DNA from: Paraferrimonas sp. SM1919
GTDB lineage: Bacteria > Pseudomonadota > Gammaproteobacteria > Enterobacterales > Shewanellaceae
Assembly: GCF_010993985.1 (NCBI RefSeq)
Contig: NZ_WINH01000020.1
Span: forward strand, 1-64,000
Direction: 5' to 3'
DNA: 64,000 bases
Made by a program: the position numbers and the translations under genes. The number at the start of each line of letters is the position of its first letter. Position 1 is the first letter of the stretch. Positions 62,014 to 64,000 of this stretch are shown piece by piece. Under the pieces are notes generated by a model. The model did no database searches and had not been told where the DNA came from. It worked only from the letters and a program-made list of their open reading frames with translations.

Positions 62014-63378
62014 ATGGCGCTTAAAGTTGTTATTCTTGCTGCGGGTAAAGGCACCCGCATGAAATCCGCCCTTCCTAAAGTGCTGCATAAAGTGGCTGGC
62101 AAACCCATGGTGCAGCATGTCATAGATGCGGCCACCAAGCTTAATGCTGAACAGACTATCGTGATTTATGGTCACGGTGGTGAGGTATTATTAAATACCC
62201 TAGGCTCACAGGATGTGACATTTGTAGAACAAACCGAACAGTTGGGTACTGGTCATGCGGTTAAGTACGCTTTGCCACACATTAACGATGAAGACCAAGT
62301 GCTTGTATTATATGGTGACTCTCCACTTATCACTCCTGCTACTTTACAGGGCTTATTAGATGCCCAGCCACAAGGTGGTGCAGCGCTGTTAACTGCGATT
62401 ATGGATAATCCATTTGGATATGGCCGCATTATTCGTGAAAACGGCAAAGTGGTGGCCAACGTTGAGCAAAAAGACGCAACAGCCGAGCAAGCACTAATTA
62501 CCGAAATCAATACTGGTTTTGTTTGCGCGGGTGGTAAAGATCTGCATAACTGGTTAGGTCAGCTTAGCAATGATAATGCCCAGGGGGAATACTACCTTAC
62601 CGACATTATTGCCATGGCCCATGAGCAAGGTAACGGTGTTGCGCCTGTGATCACCAATAATAACGCTGAGATTGCCGGTGCGAACAATCGCGTACAATTA
62701 GCTGAACTTGAGCGTAACTATCAAAAACGCGTTGCCGAATCGCTAATGCTTGCTGGCGCGGCATTAATTGACCCTTTCCGTATCGATGTGCGTGGTGAGC
62801 TAAGTGTCGGCACAGACGTTGAAATCGACGTTAACTGTGTGTTTGAAGGCAAGGTGACTCTTGGCAATAACGTTAAAGTGGGTGCCGGTGCCATCATTAT
62901 TGATTCAGAAATAGCTGATAACTGTGAAATCAAACCTTACACTATCGTTGAGAACGCTAAGCTAGGTGTTGATTCTAGTGCAGGTCCGTTTGCACGCTTA
63001 CGCCCAGGTGCTCACCTCGTTGAAAATAGTCATATTGGTAACTTCGTAGAAATGAAGAAAGCGACGCTAGGTAAGGGATCTAAAGCAGGCCATTTAACCT
63101 ACCTTGGTGATGCCACTATCGGCGCTGGGGTAAACATTGGTGCAGGTACTATTACCTGTAATTATGACGGTGCTAACAAGCATCAAACCATTATTGAAGA
63201 TGATGTGTTTGTAGGTTCTGACAGTCAATTAGTGGCGCCAGTAACCATTGCTAAAGGGACGACCATTGCCGCCGGTACAACGTTAACCAAGTCTACCGGT
63301 GAGAATGAACTGGTACTGACTCGTACCAAGCAAAAAGCATTAGCCAATTGGCAGCGCCCAGTGAAAACTAAAAAATAA
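62014..63378 (+). CDS. glmU: Bifunctional GlcN-1-P acetyltransferase / GlcNAc-1-P uridyltransferase GlmU
   Basis: Makes UDP-GlcNAc for peptidoglycan and LPS. The 454-residue protein has the uridyltransferase loop [18 protein letters not shown] near 9-26 and VLYGDSPLI, and from about 230 a left-handed beta-helix of hexapeptide repeats with [13 protein letters not shown] and NYDGANKH active-site pieces. The ATG at 62014 is used, with AGGG 9 bases upstream; an upstream in-frame ATG adds seven non-family residues. It follows the atp operon, as in E. coli. Confidence 0.97.
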   Translation: MALKVVILAAGKGTRMKSALPKVLHKVAGKPMVQHVIDAATKLNAEQTIVIYGHGGEVLLNTLGSQDVTFVEQTEQLGTGHAVKYALPHINDEDQVLVLYGDSPLITPATLQGLLDAQPQGGAALLTAIMDNPFGYGRIIRENGKVVANVEQKDATAEQALITEINTGFVCAGGKDLHNWLGQLSNDNAQGEYYLTDIIAMAHEQGNGVAPVITNNNAEIAGANNRVQLAELERNYQKRVAESLMLAGAALIDPFRIDVRGELSVGTDVEIDVNCVFEGKVTLGNNVKVGAGAIIIDSEIADNCEIKPYTIVENAKLGVDSSAGPFARLRPGAHLVENSHIGNFVEMKKATLGKGSKAGHLTYLGDATIGAGVNIGAGTITCNYDGANKHQTIIEDDVFVGSDSQLVAPVTIAKGTTIAAGTTLTKSTGENELVLTRTKQKALANWQRPVKTKK

Positions 63379-63392
63379 CAATTCGCATTTAG

Positions 63393-63419
63393 AAAAGGGA
63401 GCTCAGGCTCCCTTTTTTG
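63393..63419 (+). terminator. glmU terminator
   Basis: Stem AAAAGGGAGC/GCTCCCTTTT (63393-63416) with loop TCAG, then TT. The remaining gap to 63754 (about 330 bp) holds a candidate CRP site and no supported gene; an open frame at 63480-63662 has no ribosome-binding site or family resemblance. Confidence 0.87.
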
Positions 63420-63672
63420 TTCCTTTGATAAAATACCTCAGCGTTTTTCTGATAACTTGCTAAAATTTTTAGTTGTTATTTGGTTGCGATTGTGTCGGCT
63501 GTGTTGCTGTTTTGTTTTCACTTTAATGTGCTAAATAAGGGCCGATTAACTACTTTTCGCTCTGCAAAGCTTGAACTAGCAAGATTGGCTAAATCCCTTA
63601 CTGTGAGCAGGGTCATACTTTTATTTTTGCGCGCTCAAAAATGTGATCTTGAACATTTTTAGGTTTTTCTGA

Positions 63673-63688
63673 TGTGATTTGTATCACG
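63673..63688. promoter_or_regulatory. Candidate CRP site upstream of the permease gene
   Basis: TGTGA-TTTGTA-TCACG, nine of ten half-site bases match TGTGA-N6-TCACA. It lies 66 bp before the permease ATG. Catabolite control of a serine transporter is biologically reasonable; sdaC of E. coli is CRP-regulated. Confidence 0.5.
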
Positions 63689-63754
63689 TTACCGTCTTAG
63701 GAAATGAATATCCTATTCCCTATTGATCCTGCGGGATATTTTAAGGTATTGAGA

Positions 63755-64000
63755 ATGAAACAAACTGCTAACAACTTAAGTCGATGGACTAAACAAGACA
63801 CCACCTGGATGTTGTCTCTTTTTGGCACCGCGGTAGGCGCTGGAATCTTATTTTTACCCATAAATGCCGGTATGGGTGGTTTTTGGCCTCTGGTTATTAT
63901 GGCTGTCGTGGTCGCACCTATGACATATCTATCTCACCGTGGCTTAGCACGTTTTGTTTTATCATCAAAAAGCAAAAGTGCCGATATTACTGAAGTAGTA
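63755..64000 (+). CDS. HAAAP-family serine-type permease (partial, runs off window)
   Basis: The first 82 codons of an amino acid permease. Translation starts [20 protein letters not shown], then [20 protein letters not shown] (first membrane helix) and a second helix, ending SADITEVV at the window edge. This aligns closely with E. coli SdaC (serine:H+ symporter), including the ITEVVE segment. AAGG lies 8 bases before the ATG. The rest of the gene is outside, so integrity is unknown. Confidence 0.85.
   Translation, partial: MKQTANNLSRWTKQDTTWMLSLFGTAVGAGILFLPINAGMGGFWPLVIMAVVVAPMTYLSHRGLARFVLSSKSKSADITEVV

Noticed and set aside
63480..63662. 60-codon plus-strand frame between glmU and the permease
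   Set aside because: No Shine-Dalgarno, no recognisable family and a low-complexity hydrophobic start; it lies in a promoter-like AT-rich gap.

Overview
The window is chromosomal DNA from a gammaproteobacterium and spans the replication origin. Gene order matches that I know from Shewanella and relatives: aroE-hemF-tsaC, smg-dprA-LysM, def-fmt-rsmB-trkA, hemG-trkH-yigZ-pepQ, fadBA, glyQS, gyrB-recF-dnaN-dnaA, rpmH-rnpA-yidD-yidC-mnmE, mioC-oriC-mnmG-rsmG-parAB-atpIBEFHAGDC-glmU. The c-subunit of the ATP synthase is also Shewanella-like. The species cannot be named from sequence alone; Shewanellaceae or a close neighbour is the best inference.

Layout. 1-376 is the promoter and leader of an rRNA operon that reads leftward out of the window. 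0.4-9 kb holds shikimate, haem, t6A, purine and DNA-uptake genes, plus a truncated haemoglobin. 9-17.7 kb holds def-fmt-rsmB-trkA on the plus strand and hemG-trkH and yigZ-pepQ on the minus strand, with a likely persulfide-sensing ArsR regulator between. 17.8-24.8 kb holds the fatty-acid oxidation operon fadBA, tusA and a large secreted propeller-amidohydrolase. 24.8-26.3 kb is an accessory patch with an AT-rich orphan membrane gene, direct repeats and a cluster of parS centromere sites. 27-36 kb holds glyQS and the dnaA-dnaN-recF-gyrB cluster. 36.2-40.5 kb is rpmH to mnmE. 40.5-43.3 kb is a second accessory patch with three orphan membrane proteins and a pair of about 215-bp structured inverted repeats. 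43.3-49.4 kb holds hrpB, slyD, an AGCS symporter, a TorF-type porin and a gamma-carbonic-anhydrase-like gene. 49.5-64 kb is mioC, oriC, mnmG-rsmG, parAB, the complete ATP synthase operon, glmU and the start of a serine-type permease.

How it works together. This is origin-proximal housekeeping: initiator (dnaA), clamp (dnaN), gyrase and oriC, with the partition machinery split between parAB (53-54.7 kb) and a dispersed centromere of at least five strong parS sites (21.2-26.1 kb). Genes to the right of oriC run with the fork.

Most notable non-gene signals: the structured inverted repeats at 41985-43235, whose hairpins are preserved by compensatory substitutions; the parS cluster; a 137-bp MITE-like element between rsmB and trkA; a sigma-54-type promoter at the porin; perfect or near-perfect CRP sites before the atp operon and the serine permease; and a purEK terminator embedded in the end of a convergent gene. 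I did not find a CRISPR array, tRNA, transposase, prophage or recognisable defence operon.
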